A DNA stretch of 64,000 nucleotides from Streptomyces rugosispiralis (GCF_024505145.1 NZ_JANIAA010000026.1:1-64000); one strand, 5' to 3'; positions 1 through 9,465 are shown, counted from the stretch's first letter. The notes: generated from the letters alone by a model not told the origin. Translations and numbers: made by a program.

Positions 1-3000
1 AGCGGGCTGGACCACATCCACCCGCTCCAGCGCCGCCTCATCCCCGGTCGCCCGCAGCACATCGTGCAGATCCCAGTCGATATGCGGGGCGAGGGCCTGG
101 GCGCACCCGTCGATCGACTCGGCGAACACGGGCGATGTGTCCAGCAGTTCGGCGGCCATGCCGACCCACTGCGACCCCTGCCCCGGAAAGACGAACACCG
201 CACCGGACGGCGGCTCTCCCGGGGCCACGCCGCTGACCACATGGGTGGCGGGTTCGCCGGTGGCGATGGCGTCCAGCCCGGCCAGGAAGGTGTCACGGTC
301 GGCGGCGACCACCACCGCGCGGTGTTCGAGCGCTGCCCGGTGCCGCGCCAGCGTCCAGCCGATATCGGCGAGCTGCCGATCGCTCGTCGTGGCCACGAAC
401 GCGCGCAACTGGGCTGCCTGCGCCCGTAGCGCGGCCTCCGAACGCGCCGAGATCACCCACGGCAGCACACCCTCCGTGGGCGTGGCCGGGGACATGGTGG
501 CCGCCGTCGGGGCCGCTTCCAGGATCACATGGGCGTTGGTCCCGCTGACGCCGAACGACGACACCGCCGCGCGGCGCGCCCGTTCGGCCTCGGGCCACGG
601 CGCGTTCTCCGTCACCAGCCGCACCGCACCGGACGCCCAGTCCACATGCGGCGTCGGCTCGTCCACATGCAGGGTGCGTGGCACCACACCGTGGTGCAGG
701 GCCAGCACCATCTTGATGATGCCCGCGACTCCGGCGGCCGCGCCGGTGTGGCCGACATGGGCCTTCATCGAGCCCAGCAGCGCGGGGTGTTCGGCGGGTC
801 GCCCCTGGCCGTACGTGGCGAGCAGCGCCTGTGCCTCGATGGGGTCGCCCAGCGCCGTACCCGTCCCGTGTGCCTCGATCACATCGACGTCGGACGGCGT
901 GAGACGCGCGTTCGCCAACGCCTGCCGGATGACGGCCTGTTGGGAAGGCCCATTGGGCGCGGTGAGGCCATTGGAGGCGCCGTCCTGGTTGATGGCCGAG
1001 CCACGCACCACAGCCATCACCTGGTGGCCGTTGAGGCGGGCCTCCGACAGCCGTTCGACCAGCAGCACGCCCACGCCCTCCGCCCACGCGGTGCCGTCCG
1101 CCGCCGCCGCGAAGGGCTTGCAGCGGCCGTCGGGGGCGAGCCCGCGCTGATGGCTGAACTCGGTGAACACACCCGGTGTGGAGATCACCGAGACGCCGCC
1201 CACGAGCGCCATCCCGCAGTCGCCGTTGCGCAGCGCCTGTACGGCGAGATGCAGCGCCACCAGCGAGGACGAACACGCCGTGTCCACCGTGACGGCCGGT
1301 CCGGTCAGCCCGAAGCTGTAGGCGATCCGGCCCGACGCCACGCTTCCCGCCGACCCGGTGAAGAGGTAGCCCTCGGCCCCCTCGGTGTCGGCGCCCGCAC
1401 CGCCGTAACCGTGCGGTACGAGGCCGATGAACACCCCGGTACGGCTGCCGCGCAGCGACAGCGGATCGATCCCCGCGTGTTCCAGGGCCTCCCAGGAGGT
1501 CTCCAGCAGCAGCCGTTGCTGGGGGTCCATCGCCATCGCCTCGCGTGGCGAGATGCCGAAGAAGTCGGCATCGAAGTCGGCGGCGTCCGGAAGGAATCCG
1601 CCCGCATGGACATAGCTGCTGCCGGGGCGTTCGGCGTCGGGGTGGTGCAACGTGTCGAGATCCCAGCCACGGTCCGCCGGGAACGGGGAGAGCGTGTCCT
1701 GGTCGGACAGCAGCAGCCGCCACAGGTCCTCGGGCGACCGTACGCCCGCCGGGAACCGGCAGCTCGTGGCCACGATCGCGATCGGCTCGTCCAGGGCGGC
1801 CGCCCCCGGCGCGACCGGCGCCACGGCGCCCGGTGCGTACGAGCCCGGTCCGGCGGTGTCCCCGCCCGTGATCCGGTCCAGCAGATGCCGGGCCAGTGTC
1901 AGGGGCGTCGGATAGTCGAAGACGACGGACGGCGCGAGCGCCACACCCGTCGCCACGGCCAGCCGGTTCCGTAGCTCCACGGCGGTCAGCGAGTCGAAGC
2001 CGAGGTCACGGAAGACCTTCCGCGTCTCCACCTCGTCCACCGACGAGAGCCCCAGCACGGCGGCCGCGTGGCGGCACACCTCGTCCAGCACCACCCGCGA
2101 CCGTGGCGCGCCCTCGGCCGCGTCGGCCACCCGGCGTGCGAAGCCCTCAAGCGCCTCGGGCCCTTCGGCCGACACGGTGGCGGGCGGCAGCTCGACCCGT
2201 ACGGCGGAGCCGGGGCCGACGGGCGCGAGCCAGTAGCGCTCGTGCTGGAAGGCGTAGGTGGGCAGATCGAGGGGTGCGGCGCCACCGGGTGCGAACACCG
2301 TCGTCCAGTCGGGGGCCACGCCATGGACCCACAGGGTGGCCAGGGCGTTGCGGAACTGCCGGACGCCACCGTGGTCACGGCGCAGAGTGCCGGTGGCGAG
2401 GAGGCGCTGGTCGGCGGCGTGGCCGGTCTCCTCGACGGCGGTGGTGAGGACGGGGTGGGGACTGCACTCCAGGAAGAGGGTGTGGCCGTCGGCCGGCAGA
2501 GCCCGCAGCGTGTCGTGGAAGCGGACCTGTTCGTGGAGGTTGTGGTACCAGTACTCGGCGTCGAGGGTTGCGCCGTTGATGGGGGTGGCGGTGACGGTGG
2601 AGTACATGGGGACGTGCCCGGTGCGGGGGGTGATGGGTGCGGCGAGGTGGAGGAGCTGTTCCCGGATGTGTTCGACGTGGGGCGTGTGGGACGCGTAGTC
2701 GACGGCGACCGCACGGGTCCGGATTCCGTTGGCCTCGGCCTTGGCCATGGCCTCGGTGAGCCCGGCGGGGCTCCCGGCGACGACCGTGGCGCTGGGTCCG
2801 TTGACGGCCGCGATCCAGACGTCGTCGTGGCCGGTCAGCAGCTCGTGCGTCTGCTCGGCGGAGGTGGCGAGGGAGGCCATGCCGCCGTGTCCGGCGAGTT
2901 CTTGGGCGATGAGGCGGCTGCGCAGGACGACGAGTCGTGCGCCGTCGTCCAAGCTCAGCGCACCGGCTACGCATGCGGCGGCGATTTCGCCTTGTGAGTG

Positions 3001-6000
3001 GCCGATGACGGCGGCGGGCTCGATGCCGTACGAACGCCACACCGCCGCCAGTGACACCATGACGGCCCAGAGGGCGGGCTGGACCACATCCACCCGCTCC
3101 AGCGCCGCCTCATCCCCGGTCGCCCGCAGCACATCGTGCAGATCCCAGTCGATATGCGGGGCCAGCGCCCGTGCGCACCGGTCGATGGATTCGGCGAACA
3201 CGGGCGATGTGTCGAGCAGTTCGGCGGCCATGCCGACCCACTGCGATCCCTGCCCCGGAAAGACGAACACCGGACCGGCGCCCGACCCGGCGGTCACCCC
3301 AGCCACCGCATGCGCGGAAGCCACCGCGTGAGCGGAGGGCTCCCCGGCGGCGATCGCCTCCAGTCCGGCCAGGAAGCCGTCCCGGTCCCCGGCCACCACC
3401 ACCGCACGGTGTTCCATGGCGGCCCGCTGTGTCGCCAGCGCCCACCCGATGTCCGACGGCGTGGCTTCGGAGGCGGCGGCGAACGCACCCAGCCGGGCCG
3501 CCTGCGCCCGCAGCGCGGCGGGCGACCGGCCCGACACCACCCACGGCAGCACACCCGCCATCCCGGCGAGCGGATGGGCGGGACGGGCGGCGCGGGCGGG
3601 GACGGGCGCCGGTGGGGCCTCTTCCAGGACCACATGGGCGTTGGTCCCGCTGATGCCGAACGACGAGACCCCGGCCCGCCGCGCCCGTCCGGCCTCCGGC
3701 CACGGACGCCCCTCCGTCACCAGCTCGACACCACCGCAGGCCCAGTCCACGTGCGGGGACGGCTCGTCCACGTGCAGCGTGGCGGGGACGACACCGTGAC
3801 GCATCGCCATGATCGCCTTGATGACGCCCGCGACTCCGGCCGCCGCCTGGGTGTGGCCGATGTTGGACTTCACCGAGCCCAGCAGCGCTGGCCGGTCGGC
3901 CGTCCGGCCCTGGCCGTACGTGGCGAGCAGCGCCTGTGCCTCGATCGGATCGCCGAGCGCGGTGCCCGTGCCGTGTGCCTCGATCACATCCACATCGGAT
4001 GGCGACAGCCCCGCGTCCGCCAGCGCATCCCGGACCACCAGCTCCTGGGAGCGGCCGTTGGGCGCGGTGAGGCCGTTGGAGGCGCCGTCCTGGTTGACCG
4101 CCGTGCCACGGATCACGCCGAGCACCCGATGGCCGTTGCGGCGGGCGTCGGACAGCCGCTCCACCAGCAGCAGCCCCACGCCCTCCGCCATTCCGGTGCC
4201 ATCGGCCCCGGCCGCGAACGCCTTGCACCGGCCGTCCCGGGCCAGCCCGCCCTGGCGGCTGAACTCGGTGAAGATTCCCGGGGTGTTGAGGACGGTCACC
4301 CCACCGGCCAGGGCCAGCGAGGACTCCCCCCGGCGCAGCGACTGCACCGCCAGGTGCAGGGCCACCAGCGATGACGAACAGGCGGTGTCCAGGGTGATGG
4401 CGGGCCCGGTGAGCCCGAGCAGATAGGCGATACGGCCGGAGGCGACACTGGCCGTCCTGCCGGTGAGGAGATAGCCGTCCACCGCCTCCGGCGCCTCGTG
4501 CAGCCGTGGCCCGTACTCCTGGTCCATGGTGCCGACGAACACACCCGTGCGGGTGGCGCGCAGCGCGTCGGGCGCGATACCCGCCCGTTCCAGCAGCTCC
4601 CAGGAGGTCTCCAGCAGCAGCCGCTGCTGGGGGTCCATCGCCAGGGCCTCGCGCGGGGAGATGCCGAAGAAGCGGGCGTCGAAGTCCGTGGCCCCGTCGA
4701 TGAATCCACCGCTCCGGGCGAAGCTGCTGCCGGCGCCCTCGGTGCCGTGCAGCCGTTCCAGATCCCAGCCGCGGTCGTCCGGGAACGGCGAGATGGCGTC
4801 CCGTCCGTCCGCCACCAGCCGCCACAGGTCCTCCGGGGAGCGCACCCCACCGGGGAGGCGGCAGCTCATCGCGATGATGGCGATCGGCTCGTCGGCGTCG
4901 GTGGCGGCCTGCGGGGTGGGTGCGGAGGGGACGGGACCGGCGGCGGTGGCGGCGAGGTGTTCCGCGAGCCGCGCCGGGGTCGGGTGGCTGAAGAGCGCGG
5001 CGGGGGAGAGGCGGGTGCCCAGCGCGGTGTTGACGCGGTTGCACAGATCGCTGAGCGAGATCGAGTCGAAGCCGAGGTCCTTGAAGGTCCGGCCGGTGTC
5101 GAGCGCGGCCACCGACGCATGTCCGAGGACGGCTGCGGCCTGGGCCCGCACCTGATGAAGCACATCAAGGCCCGGGGCCCCCATGGCCCCCGGGGCCCCC
5201 ACGGCCGCCGGGGCGGCCACGGCGTCGAACCAGTGGCGCCGCCGCTCAAACGCGCGGCCCGGCAGCTCGGCCCGGCGGGCGCCGGTCCCCGCGAACACCT
5301 GCCCCCAGTCGGGGGCGGCTCCCCGCACCCACAGCTCGGCCAGCGAGAGCAGCACCCGCCGCGTGCCGCCCTCGCCCCGGCGCAGGGTGCCGACGGCGAG
5401 GCCGCCCGTGTCCTGGACGGCCGTGGTGAGCACGGGATGCGAACTGCTCTCCAGGAAGAGGGAGTTGCCGTCGGCGATCAGGTTCTGGACGGTGTCGTGG
5501 AAGCGGACCTGTTCGCGGAGGTTGCGGTACCAGTACTCGGCGTCCAGGGCCTCGCCCGCGATGGGGGCCGTGGTGACGGTCGAGTACATCGGTACGTCCC
5601 CGTCTCGCGGGGCGATCGGCGCCGCGAGCCGCAGGAACTCCTCGCGGATCGCCTCGACCTGCGGGGTGTGCGAGGCATACGCCGTGGCCACCGTGCGATG
5701 GCGCAGCCCGGCGGCCGCCGCCCTGGCCGTGACCTCGGCCAGCCCCTCCGGGCTGCCCCCGACCACCGTCGCACCGGGGCCGTTGACCGCGGCGATCCAT
5801 ACGTCGTCCCGGTCCGCGAGCAACTCGGCCGCCCGCTCCTCCGACGCCCCGATGGACGCGAGACCGCCCCGGCCGATCAGGGCCCCCGCGATCCGGCTGC
5901 GTACGGCGATCAACCGGGCACCGTCCTCCAGCGACAGCGCTCCGGCCACGCACGCGGCAGCGATCTCGCCCTGCGAGTGGCCCACGACGGCCGACGGGAC

Positions 6001-7944
6001 GATGCCGAGCGAACGCCACACCCGTGTCAGCGAGACCATCACGGCCCACAGCGCGGGCTGCAGCACCTCCGCCCGCTCCAGCGCGGCGACGTCCTCGGTG
6101 TCCCGCAGGACGTCGAGGAGGTCCCAGTCGGTGTGCGGGGCCAGGGCCCGGACGCAGCGGTCGATGGATTCGGCGAACACGGTTGAGGCGTCGAGCAGTT
6201 CGGCGGCCATGCCCACCCACTGCGAGCCCTGCCCCGGGAAGACGAACACCGGACCGGCGGCCGACTCGCCGGCCACCCCGGCCACCACATGGGCGGAGGG
6301 CTCACCGGAGGCCAGCGCGTCCAGCCCGGACAGGAATCCGTCGCGGTCCCCGGCCACCACCACGGCACGGTGCTCCAGGGCCGTCCGGTGCTCGGCGAGC
6401 GACCATCCGATGTCGGCGGGGGATACGCCACCGTCCGCGGAACCGCCCGCCCGACCGCTCGCCCGACCGTCCGCCGCGAACGCCCGCAACCGTCCCGCCT
6501 GCGCCCGCACCCCGCCCGGCGTCCGGCCCGAGATCACCCACGGCAGTACGTCACCACCACACGCGGCACCCGCAACGCCTTCGTCCGCCCCCGTGGCGAG
6601 TGAGACCACCGGGGCCCGCTCCACGACGACATGGGCGTTGGTCCCGCCGACGCCGAAGGACGACACCCCGGCGATCAGCGGCGCATCCGGGCGCGGCCAC
6701 GCCGAAAGCTCGGTCTGCACCCGCAGATTCCACCCCTCCAGCGGAATCGCGGGATTGGGGGAGCGGAAGTTGCGGCTGGGCGGGAGACGCTCCGCCTTCA
6801 GGGAGAGCAGGACCTTGATCAGGCCGGTGATCCCCGCGGCCCCTTCCAGGTGGCCCACGTTCGTCTTGGCGGACCCCACCAGCAGCGGCCGGTCCTTCGC
6901 ACGCGCCGCGCCGACCGCCTCGGCCAGCGCCGCCGCCTCGATGGGGTCGCCGACGGGCGTGCCGGTGCCGTGCAGTTCGACGTACTGCACCTCGTCGGGG
7001 CCGACCCCGGCCGCGGCGCAGGCCCGGCGCAACACCTCCGCCTGGGCGGTCCGGCTGGGGGTGGTGAGGCTGTCCCCGCCGCCGTCGTTGTTGACCGCGC
7101 CGCCGCGCAGCACCCCATGGATCCGGTCGCCGTCGGCGAGCGCGTGGGCGAGGGGTTTGAGCAGCACCAGACCGCCGCCCTCGCCACGGACGAAGCCGTT
7201 GGCCCGCGCGTCGAAGGTGTAGCAGGTGCCGTCGGGGGAGAGGCCGCCGAAGCGTGCGGCGCTCAGTGCGCCGTCGTACGCGAGATTGAGGTGGACCCCG
7301 CCCGCGAGGGCGGTGTCGCATTCGCCGCTGCGCAGGCTCTGGCAGGCCGTGTGCACCGCGACCAGCGAGGACGACTGGCCCGAGTCCACCACCAGGCTGG
7401 GGCCGCGGGTGCCCAGCAGATAGGACAGCCGGTTGGCGATCATGCCGCGCTGGAGGCCGGTCAGGGTGTGATGGGTGACCGCGGAGTCGCCGCCGTGCCG
7501 CCGCAGCAGCGTGGCGTAGTCGTCGTTGATGGCGCCGACGAACACCCCCGTCCGCCCTTCGGCGAGCCGGGCGGGTGTGAGGCCCGCGTCCTCCAGGGTT
7601 TCCCAGCCCAGTTCGAGCATCAGCCGCTGCTGGGGGTCCATGGCCGCGGCCTCGCGCGGCGATATGCCGAAGAAGTCGGCGTCGAAGTGGTCCACCTCGC
7701 CGAGGAAGGCGCCGAATTCCGTCCCCGCCTCGGCTTCCGCTTCGGACCGGGCCCCGGACCCGCCGTCGGATTGCCGCGGAGTCCATCGGTCTTCCGGTAC
7801 GGAAGTGACCGCGTCCCCGCCCTCGCTGAGCAGGCGCCAGAATTCCTCGGGCGTCCTGGCCCCCGGTAAACGACAGGAGAAACCGATGACCGCTACCGAA
7901 TCATGGACATGGTGAGGCCATGGCGAATCGGCGACTGTGGACAA
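1..7944 (-). CDS. Type I modular polyketide synthase, loading module + module 1 + start of module 2 (partial, 3' end outside window)
   Basis: One open frame of 2648 codons reaches the left edge without a stop. Domains by residue: KSQ 10-430 (Gln190 in DSGQSSS replaces the active-site Cys), AT 540-880 (GHSQG Ser657, YASH), ACP (DS, Ser961), KS (DTACSSS, Cys1189), AT (GHSQG Ser1650, YASH), ACP (Ser1985), KS (Cys2224), and the start of a third AT. Known family rule: KSQ decarboxylates the extender bound to the loading ACP to make the starter, and YASH-type ATs select methylmalonyl-CoA. A propionyl starter and a methylmalonyl first extension are therefore inferred. Only about 40 residues separate AT and ACP in module 1, so no KR, DH or ER is present and the first beta-keto group should stay unreduced. 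The start is set at TTG 7944: an in-frame TAG lies directly upstream, GGGGGAG (7954-7960) is well spaced, and no ATG or GTG is near. There is no N-terminal docking helix, as expected for the first PKS protein of an assembly line. The product is not identified. Confidence 0.95.
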   Translation of the reverse strand, partial: MSTVADSPWPHHVHDSVAVIGFSCRLPGARTPEEFWRLLSEGGDAVTSVPEDRWTPRQSDGGSGARSEAEAEAGTEFGAFLGEVDHFDADFFGISPREAAAMDPQQRLMLELGWETLEDAGLTPARLAEGRTGVFVGAINDDYATLLRRHGGDSAVTHHTLTGLQRGMIANRLSYLLGTRGPSLVVDSGQSSSLVAVHTACQSLRSGECDTALAGGVHLNLAYDGALSAARFGGLSPDGTCYTFDARANGFVRGEGGGLVLLKPLAHALADGDRIHGVLRGGAVNNDGGGDSLTTPSRTAQAEVLRRACAAAGVGPDEVQYVELHGTGTPVGDPIEAAALAEAVGAARAKDRPLLVGSAKTNVGHLEGAAGITGLIKVLLSLKAERLPPSRNFRSPNPAIPLEGWNLRVQTELSAWPRPDAPLIAGVSSFGVGGTNAHVVVERAPVVSLATGADEGVAGAACGGDVLPWVISGRTPGGVRAQAGRLRAFAADGRASGRAGGSADGGVSPADIGWSLAEHRTALEHRAVVVAGDRDGFLSGLDALASGEPSAHVVAGVAGESAAGPVFVFPGQGSQWVGMAAELLDASTVFAESIDRCVRALAPHTDWDLLDVLRDTEDVAALERAEVLQPALWAVMVSLTRVWRSLGIVPSAVVGHSQGEIAAACVAGALSLEDGARLIAVRSRIAGALIGRGGLASIGASEERAAELLADRDDVWIAAVNGPGATVVGGSPEGLAEVTARAAAAGLRHRTVATAYASHTPQVEAIREEFLRLAAPIAPRDGDVPMYSTVTTAPIAGEALDAEYWYRNLREQVRFHDTVQNLIADGNSLFLESSSHPVLTTAVQDTGGLAVGTLRRGEGGTRRVLLSLAELWVRGAAPDWGQVFAGTGARRAELPGRAFERRRHWFDAVAAPAAVGAPGAMGAPGLDVLHQVRAQAAAVLGHASVAALDTGRTFKDLGFDSISLSDLCNRVNTALGTRLSPAALFSHPTPARLAEHLAATAAGPVPSAPTPQAATDADEPIAIIAMSCRLPGGVRSPEDLWRLVADGRDAISPFPDDRGWDLERLHGTEGAGSSFARSGGFIDGATDFDARFFGISPREALAMDPQQRLLLETSWELLERAGIAPDALRATRTGVFVGTMDQEYGPRLHEAPEAVDGYLLTGRTASVASGRIAYLLGLTGPAITLDTACSSSLVALHLAVQSLRRGESSLALAGGVTVLNTPGIFTEFSRQGGLARDGRCKAFAAGADGTGMAEGVGLLLVERLSDARRNGHRVLGVIRGTAVNQDGASNGLTAPNGRSQELVVRDALADAGLSPSDVDVIEAHGTGTALGDPIEAQALLATYGQGRTADRPALLGSVKSNIGHTQAAAGVAGVIKAIMAMRHGVVPATLHVDEPSPHVDWACGGVELVTEGRPWPEAGRARRAGVSSFGISGTNAHVVLEEAPPAPVPARAARPAHPLAGMAGVLPWVVSGRSPAALRAQAARLGAFAAASEATPSDIGWALATQRAAMEHRAVVVAGDRDGFLAGLEAIAAGEPSAHAVASAHAVAGVTAGSGAGPVFVFPGQGSQWVGMAAELLDTSPVFAESIDRCARALAPHIDWDLHDVLRATGDEAALERVDVVQPALWAVMVSLAAVWRSYGIEPAAVIGHSQGEIAAACVAGALSLDDGARLVVLRSRLIAQELAGHGGMASLATSAEQTHELLTGHDDVWIAAVNGPSATVVAGSPAGLTEAMAKAEANGIRTRAVAVDYASHTPHVEHIREQLLHLAAPITPRTGHVPMYSTVTATPINGATLDAEYWYHNLHEQVRFHDTLRALPADGHTLFLECSPHPVLTTAVEETGHAADQRLLATGTLRRDHGGVRQFRNALATLWVHGVAPDWTTVFAPGGAAPLDLPTYAFQHERYWLAPVGPGSAVRVELPPATVSAEGPEALEGFARRVADAAEGAPRSRVVLDEVCRHAAAVLGLSSVDEVETRKVFRDLGFDSLTAVELRNRLAVATGVALAPSVVFDYPTPLTLARHLLDRITGGDTAGPGSYAPGAVAPVAPGAAALDEPIAIVATSCRFPAGVRSPEDLWRLLLSDQDTLSPFPADRGWDLDTLHHPDAERPGSSYVHAGGFLPDAADFDADFFGISPREAMAMDPQQRLLLETSWEALEHAGIDPLSLRGSRTGVFIGLVPHGYGGAGADTEGAEGYLFTGSAGSVASGRIAYSFGLTGPAVTVDTACSSSLVALHLAVQALRNGDCGMALVGGVSVISTPGVFTEFSHQRGLAPDGRCKPFAAAADGTAWAEGVGVLLVERLSEARLNGHQVMAVVRGSAINQDGASNGLTAPNGPSQQAVIRQALANARLTPSDVDVIEAHGTGTALGDPIEAQALLATYGQGRPAEHPALLGSMKAHVGHTGAAAGVAGIIKMVLALHHGVVPRTLHVDEPTPHVDWASGAVRLVTENAPWPEAERARRAAVSSFGVSGTNAHVILEAAPTAATMSPATPTEGVLPWVISARSEAALRAQAAQLRAFVATTSDRQLADIGWTLARHRAALEHRAVVVAADRDTFLAGLDAIATGEPATHVVSGVAPGEPPSGAVFVFPGQGSQWVGMAAELLDTSPVFAESIDGCAQALAPHIDWDLHDVLRATGDEAALERVDVVQPA
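2..90. repeat. 89-bp perfect repeat shared with 3074-3162 (AT-domain coding sequence)
   Basis: Bases 2-90 are identical to 3074-3162. Both encode the same early stretch of an AT domain, in modules 2 and 1. Perfect synonymous-site identity against diverged flanks points to recent module duplication or gene conversion. Confidence 0.9.
3074..3162. repeat. Second copy of the 89-bp AT-domain repeat
   Basis: This is identical to 2-90. The sequence on both sides differs by scattered substitutions, which bounds the homogenised tract. It lies in the AT of module 1. Confidence 0.9.
7375..7377 (-). other. KSQ active-site glutamine codon of the PKS loading module
   Basis: The codon reads CAG within the motif DSGQSSS, where catalytic ketosynthases carry DTACSSS. 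The two downstream KS domains keep Cys (codons 4378-4380 and 1273-1275). This Cys-to-Gln change is the hallmark of chain-initiating KSQ decarboxylase domains and marks this protein as the start of the assembly line. Confidence 0.95.
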
Positions 7945-8115
7945 CTAGGTACACTCCCCCGTGACCTGGTGACCTGGTGATCTGAACCATTTATCGCGCG
8001 TGAAAACAAAGATCAACTGCCGCGAAGGTACCGCAGCGTCCGACGGGTGCGCAAGCATGTTCGGGGGCCGCCGTCCGAGGGCATGTTCCCCTGTTCACAA
8101 GGCGGTTGACCGCGG

Positions 8116-8137
8116 CCCTTCGCTTTTCGGCGAAGGG
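8116..8137. other. Hairpin between PKS and rsgA
   Basis: CCCTTCGC and GCGAAGGG form a perfect 8-bp stem around TTTTCG. It lies in the 302-bp stretch (7945-8246) between the divergent PKS and rsgA leader. No T-run follows on the plus strand, so it is not a canonical terminator there. It may be an mRNA leader structure. Nothing else is recognised in the stretch. Confidence 0.4.
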
Positions 8138-8246
8138 AAAAATGGATGGCACCCGGTGCGGGGATGGGCTACGGTTTCTCCGTTCCGCACGGGCCGTGTT
8201 GGCCCGTGTTGCCGCGCGTTGAGGAAACCAGGAGGTGAGGACATTG

Positions 8247-8318
8247 ATGACGGTCTCGGTGGCGAGCGCCGCTCGCGTTCAGGAGTTCCTCATTTCCACC
8301 CCCGCGGTCTCCGGCTGA
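8247..8318 (+). CDS. Possible 23-aa leader peptide upstream of rsgA
   Basis: A short frame begins at ATG 8247, preceded by the strong Shine-Dalgarno AGGAGGTGAGG (8230-8240), and ends at TGA 8316. Its product MTVSVASAARVQEFLISTPA-(3 more) resembles no family I know. It stops 38 nt before rsgA, and two UUCG-type hairpins lie between. The ribosome site is far better than that of rsgA itself, so a translated leader controlling rsgA is plausible. Alternatively the site belongs to a non-functional relic. Confidence 0.35.
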   Translation: MTVSVASAARVQEFLISTPAVSG

Positions 8319-8321
8319 CAC

Positions 8322-8347
8322 CTCTTCGGAGGCCGCCCTTCGAAGGG
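8322..8347 (+). promoter_or_regulatory. Two adjacent TTCG hairpins in the rsgA leader
   Basis: CCTC-TTCG-GAGG is followed by the palindrome CCCTTCGAAGGG, whose right arm carries the only plausible rsgA ribosome site (GAAGGG, 8342-8347). Folding of the second hairpin would hide that site, so the pair could control rsgA translation. Confidence 0.4.
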
Positions 8348-8355
8348 TTTCCTCC

Positions 8356-9465
8356 GTGTTCAACACTTCCTCCGACTCCGCCTCTCCGCACTCCCTCGCC
8401 GCCTATGGCTGGGACGACGGCTGGGCGGAGACGTTCACCCCGTACGCCGCGCAGGGCCTGGTGCCCGGCCGGGTGATCCGGGTGGACCGTGGCCAGTGCG
8501 AACTGGTCACGCCGAGCGGCCCGGCACGGGCCGACACCGAGTTGGTGACACCGCGCGACCCGATGCGGATCGTGTGCACCGGCGACTGGGCCGCCGTGGA
8601 CGCCGAGGGCGATCCGCGTTACGTCCGTACGCTGCTGCCACGCCGTACCGCCCTCGTACGGTCCACCTCCTCCAAGCGCTCGGACGGCCAGGTGCTGGCG
8701 GCCAACGCCGACCACGCCGTCATCGCCGTCTCCCTCGCGGCCGAGCTCGACCTGGGCCGGGTGGAGCGGTTCACCGCGCTGGCCTGGGAGAGCGGCGCCC
8801 AGCCGCTGCTCGTTCTCACCAAGGCCGATCTGGTGCCCGACCCGGACACCCTCGCCCATCTGGTGTCCGACACCGAGACGGCGGCCCCCGGTGTGCGGGT
8901 GCTGCCGGTGAGCTCCGCGACGGGGGAGGGGCTGGAGGAGCTCGGCGCCCTGCTCGGCTCCGGTACCGCCGTGCTGCTCGGCCAATCCGGCGCGGGCAAG
9001 TCCACGCTGACGAACGCGCTGGTGGGTGAGGCCGTCCAGGACGTACGCACGATCCGCGACAGCGACGGCAAGGGGCGGCACACCACGACCACCCGCGATC
9101 TGCTGCCCCTGCCCTCGGGCGGGGTGCTGATCGACACCCCGGGGCTGCGCGGGGTGGGGCTGTGGGACGCCGAGGGCGGTGTCGCACAGGCGTTCGCCGA
9201 GATCGAGGAGCTCGCCGAGCGGTGCCGCTTCCCCGACTGCGCCCACCAGGCCGAACCCGGGTGCGCGGTGCTCGCCGCGATCGACGACGGCTCGCTGCCG
9301 GAGCGGCGGCTGGAGAGCTACCGCAAGCTGCTCCGCGAGAACGAGCGGCTCGCGGCCCGTACGGACGCGCGGCTGCGCGCCGAGCTGCGACGGGACTGGA
9401 AGCAGCGGCAGGCGCTCGGGCGCCACATGATGGAGCGCAAGCGGGGGCCGATGCGCAAGCGGTAG
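8356..9465 (+). CDS. rsgA: Ribosome small-subunit-dependent GTPase A
   Basis: This is a 369-residue circularly permuted GTPase of the RsgA/YjeQ family, which acts in late 30S subunit maturation. An N-terminal OB-fold part is followed by the permuted motifs: G4 (LTKAD, near 155), G1 (GQSGAGKSTL, near 209), G3 (DTPG, near 257). A C-terminal zinc-binding knuckle (CRFPDCAHQAEPGC) follows, then a very basic tail ending in RKRGPMRKR that fits rRNA contact. The length is typical. Start GTG 8356 has only GAAGGG as a ribosome site, inside a hairpin. It stands alone, divergent from the PKS, and ends before a strong terminator-like hairpin. Confidence 0.93.
   Translation: MFNTSSDSASPHSLAAYGWDDGWAETFTPYAAQGLVPGRVIRVDRGQCELVTPSGPARADTELVTPRDPMRIVCTGDWAAVDAEGDPRYVRTLLPRRTALVRSTSSKRSDGQVLAANADHAVIAVSLAAELDLGRVERFTALAWESGAQPLLVLTKADLVPDPDTLAHLVSDTETAAPGVRVLPVSSATGEGLEELGALLGSGTAVLLGQSGAGKSTLTNALVGEAVQDVRTIRDSDGKGRHTTTTRDLLPLPSGGVLIDTPGLRGVGLWDAEGGVAQAFAEIEELAERCRFPDCAHQAEPGCAVLAAIDDGSLPERRLESYRKLLRENERLAARTDARLRAELRRDWKQRQALGRHMMERKRGPMRKR

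Noticed and set aside
1305..1670. Separate small gene inside the PKS
   Set aside because: It lies in an alternate frame of the continuous PKS reading frame, and the KS2 motifs run uninterrupted in the true frame.
8000..8476. 158-codon frame overlapping the rsgA leader and start
   Set aside because: It runs through the hairpins and into rsgA in another frame, has no ribosome site and gives low-complexity product.
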